Of a stretch of 64,000 nucleotides of DNA, positions 41,968 to 52,956 are shown piece after piece; positions within the stretch are counted from its first letter, which is position 1; the number at the start of each line of letters is the position of its first letter. Origin of the DNA: Liopterus haemorrhoidalis (taxonomy: Eukaryota > Arthropoda > Insecta > Coleoptera > Dytiscidae). The DNA lies in NCBI GenBank assembly GCA_963971575.1, contig OZ020624.1, positions 5,275,001 to 5,339,000 on the forward strand. The letters run 5' to 3'. The notes beneath the pieces are model-generated. The model searched no databases. It was not told where the DNA came from and saw only the letters and a list, made by a program, of their open reading frames with translations. Position numbers and translations under genes: made by a program.

Positions 41968-43230
41968 CCAGGTCTACAAGTATGAAATGCGGATTTTTTC
42001 AAGCATGCCGCGCAAACAGAGTGTATAGTTCAAAGTTTCAACACATATGGCGTTTTGTTATGTTATCATTAAGTGTCATATGCGTATAGGTTATAATTTG
42101 AAAAGTGATCATATAGTTTTGTTTTACTGTGTTAAAAATGTCAAATTTTGTGCCAAATAAAGAGCATTCGCGGACAGTACTACTGTTTTGTTTTCATTTG
42201 AAAAAAACTGCTGCTGAATCATACCGACTGCTTCGAGAAGCTTATGGTGAATATGCTCCATTGCAAGATACGATGTGAACGATAGTTTCGGCGTTTCAAA
42301 AGTGGTGACTTTGATCTTACAGACAAAGAACATGGAAAACCTCCAACAAAATTTGAAGATACAAAATTGGAAACATTGCTACAGGCAGACGATAGTCAAT
42401 CACAAAAACAACTAGCAGAGCAGTTAGGCGTTAGTCAACAAGCTGTTTTCAATCACCTACGAGAGATGGGTAAGATCCAGAAAGTCGGCAGATGGGTTCC
42501 ACATGCATTGAATGAGAGGCAGATGGAAAAACGCAAAAACACTTGTGAAATTTTGCTTGCACGATACAAAAGAAAGTCTTTTTTGCATCGTATCATTACT
42601 GGCCATGAAAAATGGATTTATTTTGAAAATCCCAAACGCAAAATATCATGGGTGAACCCAGGCTCACCATCCACATCAACTGCAAGACCGAATCGCTTTG
42701 GCAAAAAGACAATGCTCTGTACTTGGTGGGACCAAAAGGGTGTGGTCTATTATGAATTGCTAAAACCTGGTGAAACAGTTAATACCCAACACTACCAACA
42801 ACAACTGATCGAATTGAACCATTCGCTGCTCATAAAACGACCAGAATACGAAAGAAGACAGCACAATGTAATCTTTCTTCACGATAACGCTCCATCACAT
42901 AAGGCAAAAGCAGTTTGCAACACATTGGAGGCACTCAAGTGGGAAGTGCTACCCCATGCCGCTTACTCACCAGACTTGGCCCCTTCATATTACCACTTGT
43001 TCGCATCGATGGGTCACGCACTTGCCGAGCAGCGCTTTTGTGAAAATGTGAAAGAATGGCTAGATGAATGGTTTGCGGGGAGAGGGGAAGAGTTCTACTG
43101 GCGAGGTATTCACAAATTGCCTGAAAGATGGGAAAAATGTATAACATCTAATGGAGCATACTTTGAATAAATAAACTTTTACTGTTCTTTCGAGATTAAT
43201 GGGTTTTATTTTTAAAAAAATGCAGCTATC
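41968..43230 (+). pseudogene. Mos1-like (mauritiana-type) mariner, catalytic residues lost
   Basis: A TA-flanked terminus CCAGGTCTACAAGTATGAAA starts the element. The protein begins MSNFVPNKEHSRTVLLFCFH (ATG 42138), breaks at stops and a frameshift near 42270-42310, then is open to the end (42367-43170) through QKQLAEQLGVSQQAVFNHLR, VPHALNERQMEKRKNTCEIL, GKKTMLCTWWDQKGVVYYEL and HKLPERWEKCITSNGAYFE. The first catalytic Asp is His (TGHEKW), the second is kept (FLHDNAPSH) and the third is Tyr (SPDLAPSYYHLF). The 3' terminus is not recognisable. Confidence 0.93.
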
Positions 43231-44004
43231 AAAGGGACGACCAAGGAAAAAGAAAGAGGAGAGAGTCTCGTTATTATTGTAAACCTTGCAATGTTGCATT
43301 ATGTGTTTCTCCACGCTTCCAGGTTTACCATACAGAATTAAATTATTAAATTAATTATTTTAATTTTTCTACGTATTATTTTCTTATAAATTATGTTTTT
43401 TCTTATTTTACTAATATGTATCATTTTTATTTATCATTTGTTTATTTTTATAAATAAAAATGTTTTTACTTGCCCGACCTTAATATATAAGGGGCAAGTA
43501 TTGTAATCGCGAAAATTTTCGATGCCGAGATTTTGACTGATGACCACGTTTCATGGTCCAGGGAAACCAAAAAACATATTTTCGAAGTGCCGTCCGTATG
43601 AGTGTGTGTCTGTGTGTGTGTATACACGATAATTCAAAAACGGTTTAACTTAAAGAGTTCGTTCTGGTACTAACAAATTTTCCTAATAATTGGGAAGAAC
43701 CCTATTGTTTTTTATTAAAATCCAAAACCGGAAACGGAATTTATCAAACTTTAAAACTTTAAAAAATTCGTAACTAGTAAACTAAGCCTTGGACAAAAAT
43801 TTGTATAGGACATAATTTGATGTATTTTTGAGGATTTACCTAAATATTCTTTTAAATTTTTTAAAATAAATTTAATTTTTTTTTATGTATTTTTTTTTAA
43901 ATTTTATTTTATTTTTTTATGGGAGGGCAAGTCTAGCGGAGGTCTCCCTTCGCCACTGGTTTATTTAATTCAAAGTTGTTTTTTTAACAAACTTTTTTTG
44001 TGCT
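43231..44004. other. Unassigned, with a (GT)n-bearing block
   Basis: Around 43470-43700, GGGGCAAGTATTGTAATCGC, a (GT)n tract (43600-43622) and AATTCAAAAACGGTTTAACT form a block whose layout (microsatellite plus AACGG-T-AAAC) recalls families A and B. A second copy is not in the window. A hAT-like right end (TCGCCACTG) lies near 43950. Confidence 0.35.
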
Positions 44005-44084
44005 TATATATATATATCTAAAAGCCTTCTACCATATATGGTGTAGGCTGCATTTCTTTCTCTCTTTCATTTTTTTGTTTTGTT

Positions 44085-44745
44085 CTATGGCGTAAAATGC
44101 GTATCTACGTATTTATATAAGTTAGCCCATTCTTTTTTATTCTTCGTCATTTTTTTGGCTTCTACAGTCGTTTTTCCTCTCTCTTCTAATATATCTTTTA
44201 ATGTTTTGTCCCATGTGTTTCTTGGTCTTCCTATTTTGTTCTTTCCGTATGTTCTTGTCTCCCAGACTTGCTTCACTTTTCTTGTTTCTTGTAGTCTGTG
44301 CATATGTCCCCACCAGCTTAGTTGCCTATTTTCTATGAATTTATCTATTGCTTCTATGTTAACTTCTTTCCTTATCTCCGTACTTTTAATTCTATCCATT
44401 TTAGTCACTCCTTTCACCCTTCTTAAATACTTCATTTCTGCAGCTTGTATTTTATTATTTTCCCTTCTTGAAAGTGTCCACGTTTCGCATCCAAAAGTCA
44501 GTACCGGTCTGTATATTGTTTTAAATATATTCATTTTTGTCTCATTTGTTATTTCTTTTTTGTTAATAAGAGTACTATTTATATCATAGTAGAGTTTCAT
44601 TACTTTCTCAATTCTTGTGTTTATCTCCATTTCCTGTTTCTTGTATATCTACTCCTAAATATCTGATATTCTTGACTTGTTCTATGTTCGTGTCTTCTAT
44701 TCTTATATTTAAGTCTTCATCTGCTTTTTTTGTGCTTAATATGTC
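44085..44745 (-). pseudogene. RTE-like LINE, C-terminal part
   Basis: The minus strand reads VKNIRYLGVDIQETGN, a frameshift, then MEINTRIEKVMKLYYDINST, IFKTIYRPVLTFGCETWTLS, KIQAAEMKYLRRVKGVTKMD and RQLSWWGHMHRLQETRKV. These are the post-RT blocks of RTE-type retrotransposons (TFGCETW and WWGH-R). The last exon-like segment GRPRNTWDKTLKDILEERG is followed by a stop near 44085. A (TA)n run at about 44008-44020 may be the 3' tail. The RT core is absent. Confidence 0.85.
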
Positions 44746-44749
44746 AAAA

Positions 44750-45429
44750 TATTAGTTTTGATGATTAAAAAAAAAAGTTTTTTTTGTGCATTTATTTGTA
44801 AAAAAAAAATGGGTCCTTATGGGGTTAAAAAATTATGAGGTATTTTAAATGTGATATTTTATATTTTCTGAACCATTTCTTTTCCAAATATCAGAAACTC
44901 ATCGATTGAAAAAGTCTTTTAAAAAATATTTGATAAAAGTAAAGATATTTGGGGCATAAGGTTGTCAGATTGTTGAGAAAAATGACCCGAAAATCTCATA
45001 TTATTACACACCATCAACTCGGCCACATATATTTTCTTAACAATCCGTGTTCCACGTGTACAAATCATCTAAATCGACCTATTTCCTTTTACAGCCATCG
45101 TAAAAACATGCATTCTTTCACACACCCTCTGTATATTTGAAGAAACACGTGTCATTCTTCCATACCAGCTTTTTAACACTATACTTTTATTGGGAGTTTA
45201 TATTCTTAAAGGTCTAATGGTTCTTTTAAATTTCGAAACAGGACAGTTTTAAGACCAGTTTTAAGTACAAAATAAAATAACAAAAGGTATCGAAAGGAGA
45301 TAAAGCAAAATTGTGACAGGGTGTATGTGGATATAAGGGTATATGATTAAATGCAAAGTCGGTCAGCAGTATGTATTATTTGTGGCAGAATTTTAGTTAG
45401 TTCAATAAATGATATAAAATTTTATAGGG
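44750..45429. other. Unassigned stretch
   Basis: No recognised coding, repeats or termini. Confidence 0.4.
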
Positions 45430-46480
45430 TACCTTAAAGTTTTGTTGCAAAGCCGGTCTAAAAATAAAATACGAAAAAACAAAAATAATGACCAACGTAA
45501 GAAAATCGAGAGTTATAATAAATAACCAAGAGATAAAGCACAAAGACGATGTATTATACGAGATGTGTAAATTAAGTAACCGACTGGTAACATAGCGTTT
45601 GATCTGGCAACATTTGGAACGCGGGACTTGAAGGGGCGGCAGGTGAACATGTGGTATGCTTTCAGTACGAGTTTGAAATCGCTAGAGTAATTATTTTGTT
45701 GTCCGTAGCGAAACTGTTTCGTGAAACAGTGTTTTGTCAAGGACCCAGGTTTTTTGGTGGTTTAATGCATTTTCAGAAGGAAGAGAGTTGAAGATGAATC
45801 ACGCAGCGGAAAGCCTTCCTCTTCAAGACCCGATGTAAATGTCGACGTGTTCATCTTCCCAAGATTGAAAAATCACCGCAAGGGACGTCATTTTGGGACA
45901 CACCAAAACATTCAAATGTCCGTAACCGACCAGCTGAAAGCTATTCCAGTATCCGAGTTCCAGCACTGCTATGAAGATTGGAAGAACCGTGTCCAGCGCT
46001 GTGTGGCTTCCCAAGGAAGTTATTTTGAGGGAGACAATACTGACTTGTAATTCTATTCGAATTACATTTTTTTTAAAAATCATTCCGGTTACTGAATTTA
46101 CACACCTCGTAGTTAGGACAGACTATCTCATTTTAAGACAGGACAGGAAAAGAAATAAGAAGAAGAATAGCAAAGGGCAGGAGAAAATTTTGGTTGAAAC
46201 AGACGAACAGAAAAATCTAAAACGCGATATTTTTAATAGCTGAATTTTGCCTACTTTATGTTACGGAGCAGAAACTTGGTCAGCCACATCAAAACAACAA
46301 GAAAAGCTAGCCATAGCCTAAAGAAAGATGGAAAAGTCCATACTGAATATAAAAGGATACAAAAAATTTCAAACTCAGAAATTAGACAAAAGGAAGCTTT
46401 AGACGTCTTGGAAACCTGTTCTCCCAAGACGTAACAGCAATCTGCAAAAGGATCAAAAATTCTGGTTTCCATCAATGTTC
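45430..46480 (+). pseudogene. Endonuclease/RT-type LINE remnant split by a mariner
   Basis: On the plus strand: KCGLKIKYEKTKIMTNVRKS and INNQEIKHKDDVLY (45445-45557), the mariner derivative (45559-46109), then in mixed frames LGQTISF, a RIAKG-like segment, ILPTLCYGAETWSATSKQQE and RKMEKSILNIK (46240-46355). These blocks (KTK-MTN; YLGQTI; YGAETW; QRKMERS) are the C-terminal half of a common insect non-LTR protein. It is heavily decayed. Confidence 0.8.
45559..46109 (+). mobile_element. Mariner deletion derivative in the LINE, TSD TA
   Basis: The ends CGAGATGTGTAAATTAAGTA and CGGTTACTGAATTTACACAC (inverted, about 24 bp) are flanked by TA (45557-45558 and 46110-46111). Inside, a scrap of the HTH half ending in EDESRSGKPSSSRPDVNVD-like sequence (about 45785-45845) is joined to the C-terminus, HRKGRHFGTHQNIQM through VTDQLKAIPVSEFQHCYEDW and CVASQGSYFEGD, stop at 46048. 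The entire catalytic core is deleted. Confidence 0.9.
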
Positions 46481-46691
46481 ATTACGGAGATTTTTTAAAA
46501 TATTTCGATGCCTCTGGGAGATGGGTAACTTACAGAAAAAATTGATTTTTCAAAAATAAAAATTTGATATGCCAGTCATAATTTAAAAAAATCTATTAAT
46601 TTTTTTATTAAATACATATTTGTTTAATTTATCTCTAGATGTGTTTTTTGAACTCTCAGTATTTTTCCTATATGTGGATCAAAGAGTTGTA

Positions 46692-48001
46692 CAAGGTGTC
46701 TCAAAAAAAATTTTATATTTAGTGGATCGATTAAAAAAAAAGTAAACCGTATATAGAAAAAATGTTTATTAATTATTAAAATACACTTTTTGGGGATTTA
46801 TTTCTTAAAAATAATATCGTCTAAATGTAGACCCTCGCGTTCTCGGCACTCATTTAATCGAACAGTAAAATTACTTATGACGTCTCGGCAGGTGGACTCA
46901 GGGATGGCTGCCATTTCGTGACGGATATTTTCTTTCAAATGCGCCAGTGAAGTCGGTTTATTGGCGTAAACTTTAGATTTAAGATAACCCCATAGGAACA
47001 AGTCCATAGGGGTTAAATCTGGACTGCGTGGAGGCCAATTTATGTCACCTCTCTGGGAGATCAATTTGCCTGAGAAAATTTCACGAACACGTGGCAGAGA
47101 CATATTGGACGTGTGTGAAGTTGCTCCGTCCTGTTGGAACCATGTTCTTTGGTTATAGCCAGGAAAGTTTTGCAGTTCAGGTACCAAGAAGTTGTCAAAC
47201 ATCTCCACATAACGCTCTGAATTCACTGTAACTGCACGCCCCCTTTCGTCTTCAAAAAAGTAAGGGCCGATAATTCCTCGCGCCGACATCGCAGCCCATA
47301 CGGTCACTTTAGGCGAATGTAGGGGTTTCTGATGTTTGCGTTTCGGATTCGTTGCACTCCAGTAGCGACAGTTCTGCTTATTTACGTGGCCATTAAGATG
47401 AAAATGAGCTTCATCCGAAAACAAAATGTTGGTAAACGTTGAAAATCGTTCAATCACCTGATTTACGAAATTAAGCCTCTGACTGGCATCTTGGGGCTTT
47501 AATTCTTGCACCAATTGAATTTTGTAGGGGTGCAGCTTTAGGTCTTTGTGCATAATGCGATGTAATGATGATCTATGCACATTTAAAGCACTTGCGCGCT
47601 TCCGAATTGAAAGGTTCGGGTCGTCACGAACAGACTGATTAACATTCTCCACGTTTTCTACCGTTCTTGATGACCTAGGTCGCCCGGATTTTGATTTATC
47701 CAGCGTTGTACCAGTCTCTTCAAACTTTTTAACCCAATGTCGAATGAGAGGAATGCTTGGCGCATCATTTAATTGGCGAAAACTTCGAATACTGCAGAAT
47801 TTTCTACGCGCTACAGTCGCCGAATCACCGTTTTTGTAAAACTCTCGCACGCATAACGCGCGGTCTGCTCCCGAGAAACGCTCCATAGCGACTGAATTCC
47901 CAAGAGCCAGGCTATCGATTGACATAACCCCCGCGCCCCTCGGATACGTTGCGTTCACGCAGTAAGCTAAATAAATATAAAATTTCTTTTGAGACACCTT
48001 G
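46692..48001 (-). mobile_element. Full-length DD41D mariner-type element, TSD TA
   Basis: 1310 bp bounded by CAAGGTGTCTCAAAA-type inverted ends of about 30 bp, with TA at 46690-46691 and 48002-48003. It carries one uninterrupted transposase gene. Two other copies in the window (14607-15542, deleted; 57120-58460, frameshifted) differ from it at only a few percent of sites by eye, so the family amplified recently. Confidence 0.97.
46798..47925 (-). CDS. Mariner-type transposase, apparently intact (DD41D)
   Basis: Cut-and-paste transposase of the Tc1/mariner superfamily; it would bind the ~30-bp ends and insert at TA. From MSIDSLALGNSVAMERFSG, residues ~14-60 are a DUF4817-type HTH (DRALCVREFYKNGDSATVAR), then the SGRPRSSRTVENVENVNQS linker and a second HTH (LSIRKRASALNVHRSSLHRI). 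The catalytic core has aspartates in LFSDEAHFHLNGH, TWFQQDGATSH and SPDLTPMDLFLWGYL, with 41 residues between the last two. The frame stays open upstream through the terminal repeat; starts at 47925 (375 aa) or MERFSG at 47886 (362 aa) are the sensible choices. No lesion is visible. Confidence 0.93.
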   Translation of the reverse strand: MSIDSLALGNSVAMERFSGADRALCVREFYKNGDSATVARRKFCSIRSFRQLNDAPSIPLIRHWVKKFEETGTTLDKSKSGRPRSSRTVENVENVNQSVRDDPNLSIRKRASALNVHRSSLHRIMHKDLKLHPYKIQLVQELKPQDASQRLNFVNQVIERFSTFTNILFSDEAHFHLNGHVNKQNCRYWSATNPKRKHQKPLHSPKVTVWAAMSARGIIGPYFFEDERGRAVTVNSERYVEMFDNFLVPELQNFPGYNQRTWFQQDGATSHTSNMSLPRVREIFSGKLISQRGDINWPPRSPDLTPMDLFLWGYLKSKVYANKPTSLAHLKENIRHEMAAIPESTCRDVISNFTVRLNECREREGLHLDDIIFKK

Positions 48002-48140
48002 TATAAGCATGCCAAATTTCAACTTTTTCGAATGTAAAGCCGTTTGGCTACAATTTCTCAAGTACAGACATACAGACAGACAGACAGACACATGAGTGAC
48101 GTTATATGTTTTTTTTTTGTGGTCATACCTACAAAACCAT

Positions 48141-49179
48141 AAATATGTAGGTCCGTATTATTCTTGTTCATATGAATTTGTTCCGTTTACTAATATGGCA
48201 TTTTTAAAGCATCTAAAGGCCTTATCATACTAGAGTTATTATTCAAGTCTAAACTTGAAAAATAAAAGTATTTACATTCAAATCGAAGTCTTGTGTGTGT
48301 GATAGCATGACAAGAAACCTAGGTCTTTAAGTCTTTAAGTCTGACCAAATACATCGAGATATATTTCCCCTGTCTCTAGAAGACAGATGAAGTCCAAATC
48401 TTCAAATGCGCGTGCGTGGCCTCACCCTCTCAGTTAGATCAAGTGAGATGGGTGTATTGTTAACGTTATGTACGCAGACGCAAGTTACTTTTCCCTGTTT
48501 CGTGTGTGATAGCTGAAGACTTGAATTGAATCCTGGAAGAAGACTTACCAAATAAAACTTGTATAGCGTTTTAGTGTGATACGCCCTTAATACTGTTATA
48601 TATAATTTCTTTGCTGTCAACATCAACACTTCTAGAAAAACAATGCCAACAAAATTATAAACGCAACTGCTATTATTTTCCACTATACAAGTTCTAAATG
48701 ACATATCGTTCTAACTCAAACTAACCCTTCTATTGTTGACAATCCTGCCGGTATCAACAAGTCTGATGCATAGTATATAAATGCGGGACCCGTATTAGTG
48801 ACTTTTACGTTCTCTGAAGTTGGTATTAAAACATTGGAGAGGCGTAGACAAGCCGCAACATCATTCATGAATATTACATTGACAGAAGAGAGTGGAGAGA
48901 TACGACCGGAAAAAAGGAGTTGAGAGATTTAAATTGAACAAATGATGATATATCAATGGAAATACATATTTATTAGTTTGGATTTACGATCGGTTTGGGA
49001 CTATTTACCAACTTGAAAATTTGATGATAAATTGCTTTATAAAGCTTGAATTCAACGCATACGTGAAATTTTTCAAATCATTTTTATTCCTGGTGGTTTT
49101 TTAAAGATAGCACTGCTGTTTTTAAATCATGCGATCCATAAAAGAAACCGAAAATATGAAGTGTAATGTTATGAATTAA
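48141..49179. other. Unassigned stretch
   Basis: No recognised coding. The ORF at 48402-48704 has no motif and is not called. The sequence has no tandem or inverted structure that I can see. Confidence 0.4.
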
Positions 49180-49441
49180 AAAATCGAAGTTGTCCTTGAT
49201 ATCCTGTACGGTTTATTCCGAAAATTTAAATACTACCATCCAATTATTTTGGTAAACTCTGGTCACCAAATTTTTTTCCCAACTTGCTCACACATCGTCT
49301 TTTCTAGAAAAATCGTGTTTCCTTTATCTTGATACACCTTGAGATCCCTCCCTCGCTCCCCCCTATATATATATATATATATAGTTGAAAAATTAAATAA
49401 AAAATAATAATAATAATTATTATTTATAAATTTTTATTTCT

Positions 49442-49477
<36 letters not shown>

Positions 49478-49497
49478 ATCGGCGGTTAAGAAACACT
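49180..49497 (-). mobile_element. Fragment of a hAT element (sister of 37289-38151)
   Basis: The reverse complement matches 37420-37560: AAGGTGTATCAAGATA, AACACGATTTTTCT, CAAGTTGGGAAAAAAATTTG and AATTGGATGGTAGTATTTAA. The right end AAGAAACACTG (to 49497) is the hAT terminus. Two (TA)n microsatellites lie inside (49364-49382 and 49445-49476). It lacks the small MITE found in the sister copy, so that MITE inserted later or was lost here. The other end is missing. Confidence 0.78.
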
Positions 49498-49725
49498 GCT
49501 CCAGGTAACTATCTGACAGATAAGGTTATATGATACTTTCTGTGCTGAATAAATATCATCCCGTCTTTCAATACAAATGTATCTATCGGATAGTTATCTA
49601 ACAGATAATGAGACTGATGTATTGAATTCACTGCTTGGTAATGACATTCAGAAGATAAAGTTCCTGATAACATTATCTGTCGGATAGTTACCTAGTGGTT
49701 TAAATGAAGGTGGAAAGACCGGGCC
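49498..49725 (-). mobile_element. Harbinger-like MITE fragment with TTA-flanked terminus
   Basis: The right terminus GGTGGAAAGACCGGGCC is followed by TTA (49726-49728). The interior holds repeated (G)ATAGTTATCTGACAGATAA motifs in both orientations. The same sequence, inverted, begins at 61311. The left end is cut by the hAT terminus at 49497. Confidence 0.7.
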
Positions 49726-49728
49726 TTA

Positions 49729-51564
49729 AGGTCATAATGCCCGGGGGGACACCTTAGCACTCCAAATGAACCCGTAAATAAAAAAATTAACCTGTATAAA
49801 ATTCTCGAGAGATAACTCCATTATACTTCCAATAGTAATTTTCATCCCTTTTTGAGATCTCAGAATTATCATTGATAGCCCAAAAGTCATCCTATTATCA
49901 CCTCTGTCCTCCCATTTTACCATATAGGCCGTGTCTCCAACGTTATAGCTCTGAAATTTTTATAAATCCTCAATCAAAATGTATAACTATTTATATAAAG
50001 ATAAAGTAACAAAATATAAACTATTTTAGATCATGTAGTACCAAGTAACTTCCAAATTTAACGTTATACCTCATCTTCAATAATAAAAAAATAGTGTAAT
50101 GGGCCCGGTAGTTCAATTTTAACCACGTATTCTATTGATAAAATATTAATATATGTGTTTATTCTCATAAAGAATTATTTTAAGCAATTCTGTTCCTTCT
50201 GTATTAATTGTTAATGACTATATTCCTTAATGAGCTTTATGAGGATTAACCATCTTGATATGTAGTGATACGTGATTTTTGCAAGTGGCGTCTTCATTTT
50301 TTTCTGAAGTTTTTAGTTATTTTTAAGTGATAAAAGTGCAGAAAATACTTGAAATAATGTGTTATAGTGTGGACTTTAGTGTTTGGAATCCATGCAGACC
50401 AAAATAGGAGCGACTGGAAAGGTATTTGTAGAAATTTTTGTTAATTTTATAATGTCATTGTTATGTAGAATGTGCTTCTATGGACAATATAGAAACACAT
50501 ACATGCATACACTATCGGCTATAACTAGAGAAACAAAACTATTTTTTAAATCATTTTCATAAATCCCGATTATTGACTAAATGAATATTGAATTATATTG
50601 GTATAGCAACAACAATTTATAAGTTAGAACCTGCTCTTAAAAATATTTGTTGTACTGGTACAATAAATAAAATAATTAACTTTCTGCTGCAGTAGACCAT
50701 CTGCATATTTCTTTTGTAAGACTTAAAGGTAATACTCTAGGTACCACTTTATATTAATCTTATGCCTGGTATATGAGTATGAATCTCATTGACAAACTTG
50801 AATTCGTTTTTATTTTTGTAAAAATGTTTTAAGCAAAACTAACACAATATTTTCCCGTTTTTATCAACTGGTACATTGGCTTTTACCTTACTAGAACTTT
50901 CAGTGTTGTTCCTGCAGTGAGCAATCCATGTATGTAAATGGAAACCTTTTCAATCTTTTCATTCATAGATTAAAGAAATGAAATTAAATATATTTTTTTA
51001 TTTGCCTTCTAAAATTGTAAAATATATAAGTTATTTTCATCAGTTCTTTATCAGATTTATATTTAACTTCTCAAACATTTGTTTTAGTAGTTCAAATATT
51101 CTATTTTATTCACATCACAGGAAAAATATCCCTAGAGAAATTTTACTACCAACTTTTAAAAAAGAAAAATAAATTCATTTGAAATAACTTCATCATCCCT
51201 TTGTTGGTAAGACTTTGCCTTGGCTAATGAAAATACAGAGGCAACATATTCTTTGTTTGAAGTATACTTGTATACTCTTTCTTGTTTACTTTTAATTCTG
51301 CCAACATGAAAAATATAAAATAACTTTTCATTTTATAAAATTAAATGTAAATAAAATAACTTTATAAATGCACTGGAAAATGTTTAAATTCGCCCTTAGT
51401 ATTTAAAATTTTAATCCTTTAATACTGTATTTATGTCAATATTAATTTTCGATATTGGTATTTTTCGTAAATGTTAAAAACGAAGCAAAACATACCTAAC
51501 CTAACTTACGTTTCTGCATACTAGTTTTGATAAAATTAGCTAAATACCATAGTCATAAAACTTT
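49729..51564. other. Long unassigned AT-rich stretch
   Basis: About 1.8 kb with no frame longer than about 65 codons, no recognisable protein similarity and no inverted or tandem repeat that I can see. Confidence 0.5.
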
Positions 51565-51705
51565 ACTATCTGAAACCAGGAAAACCTGCGGAAGATCCAG
51601 CAAGTTATAGACCAATTGCGTTGTTAAGTGTGTGTTATAAGTTGCTAGAATGATTGCTATATAACCGAAGAAGCTTATACCATGAGTTCAAAAAGAAATT
51701 ACATA
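51565..51705 (+). pseudogene. Short non-LTR RT fragment
   Basis: LKPGKPAEDPASYRPIALLS then VCYKLLE, stop, and LLYNRRSLYHEFKK is the start of a jockey/I-type RT domain (KPGK-P-SYRPI-LLS). It is about 45 codons long and is cut off by the hairpin MITE at 51709. Confidence 0.8.
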
Positions 51706-51708
51706 AGG

Positions 51709-51837
51709 ATTGGCTATGGAAAAATAAAATAATGTCTACTGCAAGCTTTATATAACAATAAATAACTTATGATAACTACAATAAAGATGGCAATTAATTC
51801 TAAAGCTAGTAGTAGACATTATTTTTCCATAGCCAAT
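51709..51837. mobile_element. Short hairpin MITE
   Basis: ATTGGCTATGGAAAAATA...ATAATGTCTACT at the left is mirrored by AGTAGACATTATTTTTCC...ATAGCCAAT at the right, differing only by a 3-4-bp indel. The 129-bp unit has a ~70-bp loop. A direct copy of ATTTTTCCATAG follows immediately. Confidence 0.75.
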
Positions 51838-52148
51838 ATTTTTCCATAGAGATGTCGAAATATTCGACTCCTTTTCGAATTCTTTTATTGTGCTATATCT
51901 TCCGCGTTAGTGTCAGCCTCTCGTGTTCAAATATTCATGAAACCGCGCATAAAAATAAAATCGAGCCCAAATACCGCGTAAATTTTCATAAGATCTCCTT
52001 TTACTAGTAGAATTCATATTATAATAATTCATATTTCAATCAATATTATGTACAGTTGTGGACTACCAATATTGTAACAACAAGTTTTTTCAAGAAGAAA
52101 ATTTCACTGATTAATAACAGGAGTATATATATATTTTTCAGTATATTA
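51838..52148. other. Unassigned stretch
   Basis: AT-rich sequence with nothing recognised. Confidence 0.4.
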
Positions 52149-52399
52149 CAGCGGTGGGCCAACTTTTTGGACCGTAGGTCGCATTGACCTTATAATAGGA
52201 TGGCGCGGGCCGCACAAAATATTTTAGTGCCCTCTCCCTATGAAAGTTAAGAGCAAAATCAACGGTCTCATTCTATTTTTAAAGTGCAGAGAAAAAAACA
52301 CGATTTCGCCTCCAGTTTTTTTAATTTAAAAAGGAATTGTTTGCGGTTATTGGCGGGCCGCATAAAATGCTTACAAGGGCCACATGCGGCCCACCGCTG
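52149..52399. mobile_element. hAT MITE, TSD GTATATTA/GTATATAA
   Basis: The ends CAGCGGTGGGCC and GGCCCACCGCTG are flanked by GTATATTA (52141-52148) and GTATATAA (52400-52407), matching at 7 of 8 bases. It is 251 bp with no coding; GGGCCGCACAAAAT and GGGCCGCATAAAAT repeats lie inside. Confidence 0.9.
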
Positions 52400-52891
52400 G
52401 TATATAACAACATTAAGAACCAGTTCACATTTTGATAAATATATAAATAAATTGGTTCATTCGAATTGGTTCCAGCCCAATACTGCATATATACATATAC
52501 AGAAACTGGCATTATGTGTACATAGTGTGGAAGGGGTGATAGTGGCCAGTTCAAAGCGCTCAAAGTGCTAGGAGCATATTCCAGCGGTAATCGGCTGCTA
52601 CTGTTCATTGCTACGCTTTTAAAAAATAAATAAATTAAATCAAAACTGCTGAACAAATACATGGATAACGAGGGATTACGTACTATTATTATTTCGTATG
52701 GCAATGTCTAGGTTTTAGAGATTTTAAGTTCGCAACTAGCGTCCTCTGGCAAGACCTAACGATTACTTTTTACAGTAGCTGAGACCACCGTGCCCTGTGA
52801 AACATGCCCATGAGATACAGGCACTTATTGTAAAGAATCTGTGCCTATGGTTGCAACAGCCAAGTTTTTTTTTAAAATCTTTTTGCCCATA
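52400..52891. other. Unassigned stretch
   Basis: Nothing recognised. A minus-strand frame overlapping 52321-52704 spans the MITE and is an artefact. Confidence 0.4.
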
Positions 52892-52956
52892 CTAGGTCGA
52901 TCTCATAATTCCACACTTTCAAAGCAAGTGAGCTAACCACTACGCTGCTGCAACCA
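52892..52956 (-). other. tRNA-like sequence, probable SINE head
   Basis: The minus strand reads GGTTGCAGCAGCGTAGTGG (acceptor and D-arm side with box A-like CGTAGTGGTTAGC), then CACTTGCTTTGAAAGTG, a perfect 5-bp anticodon-type stem around a 7-nt loop, then a weak box B GAGATCGACCTAG. A pyrimidine/A-rich tract follows on the minus strand. The D-arm resembles that of the tRNA-like module in B copy 2. Confidence 0.5.

Larger units (their letters stand above)
46585..48140 (-). mobile_element. Family B fragment (minus strand) hosting the intact mariner
   Basis: 46660-46691 (GTATTTTTCCTATATGTGG and CAAAGAGTTGTA) and 48002-48140 (AAGCATGCCAAATTTCAACT, the (CAGA)n tract and GGTCATACCTACAAAACC) are the reverse complement of the left part of B. 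They are joined at a TA that the mariner duplicated. The right-hand part of B, including the tRNA-like module, is absent. Confidence 0.82.

Noticed and set aside
33773..43960. Single large hAT spanning the CAGTGGCTGCTGG end at 33773 and the GCCACTG end near 43950
   Set aside because: The ends differ beyond the first bases and no 8-bp duplication matches; they are probably ends of different truncated copies.
51490..51515. CCTAACCTAACTT as insect telomeric repeat
   Set aside because: Only two imperfect TTAGG-type units, no more than expected by chance.
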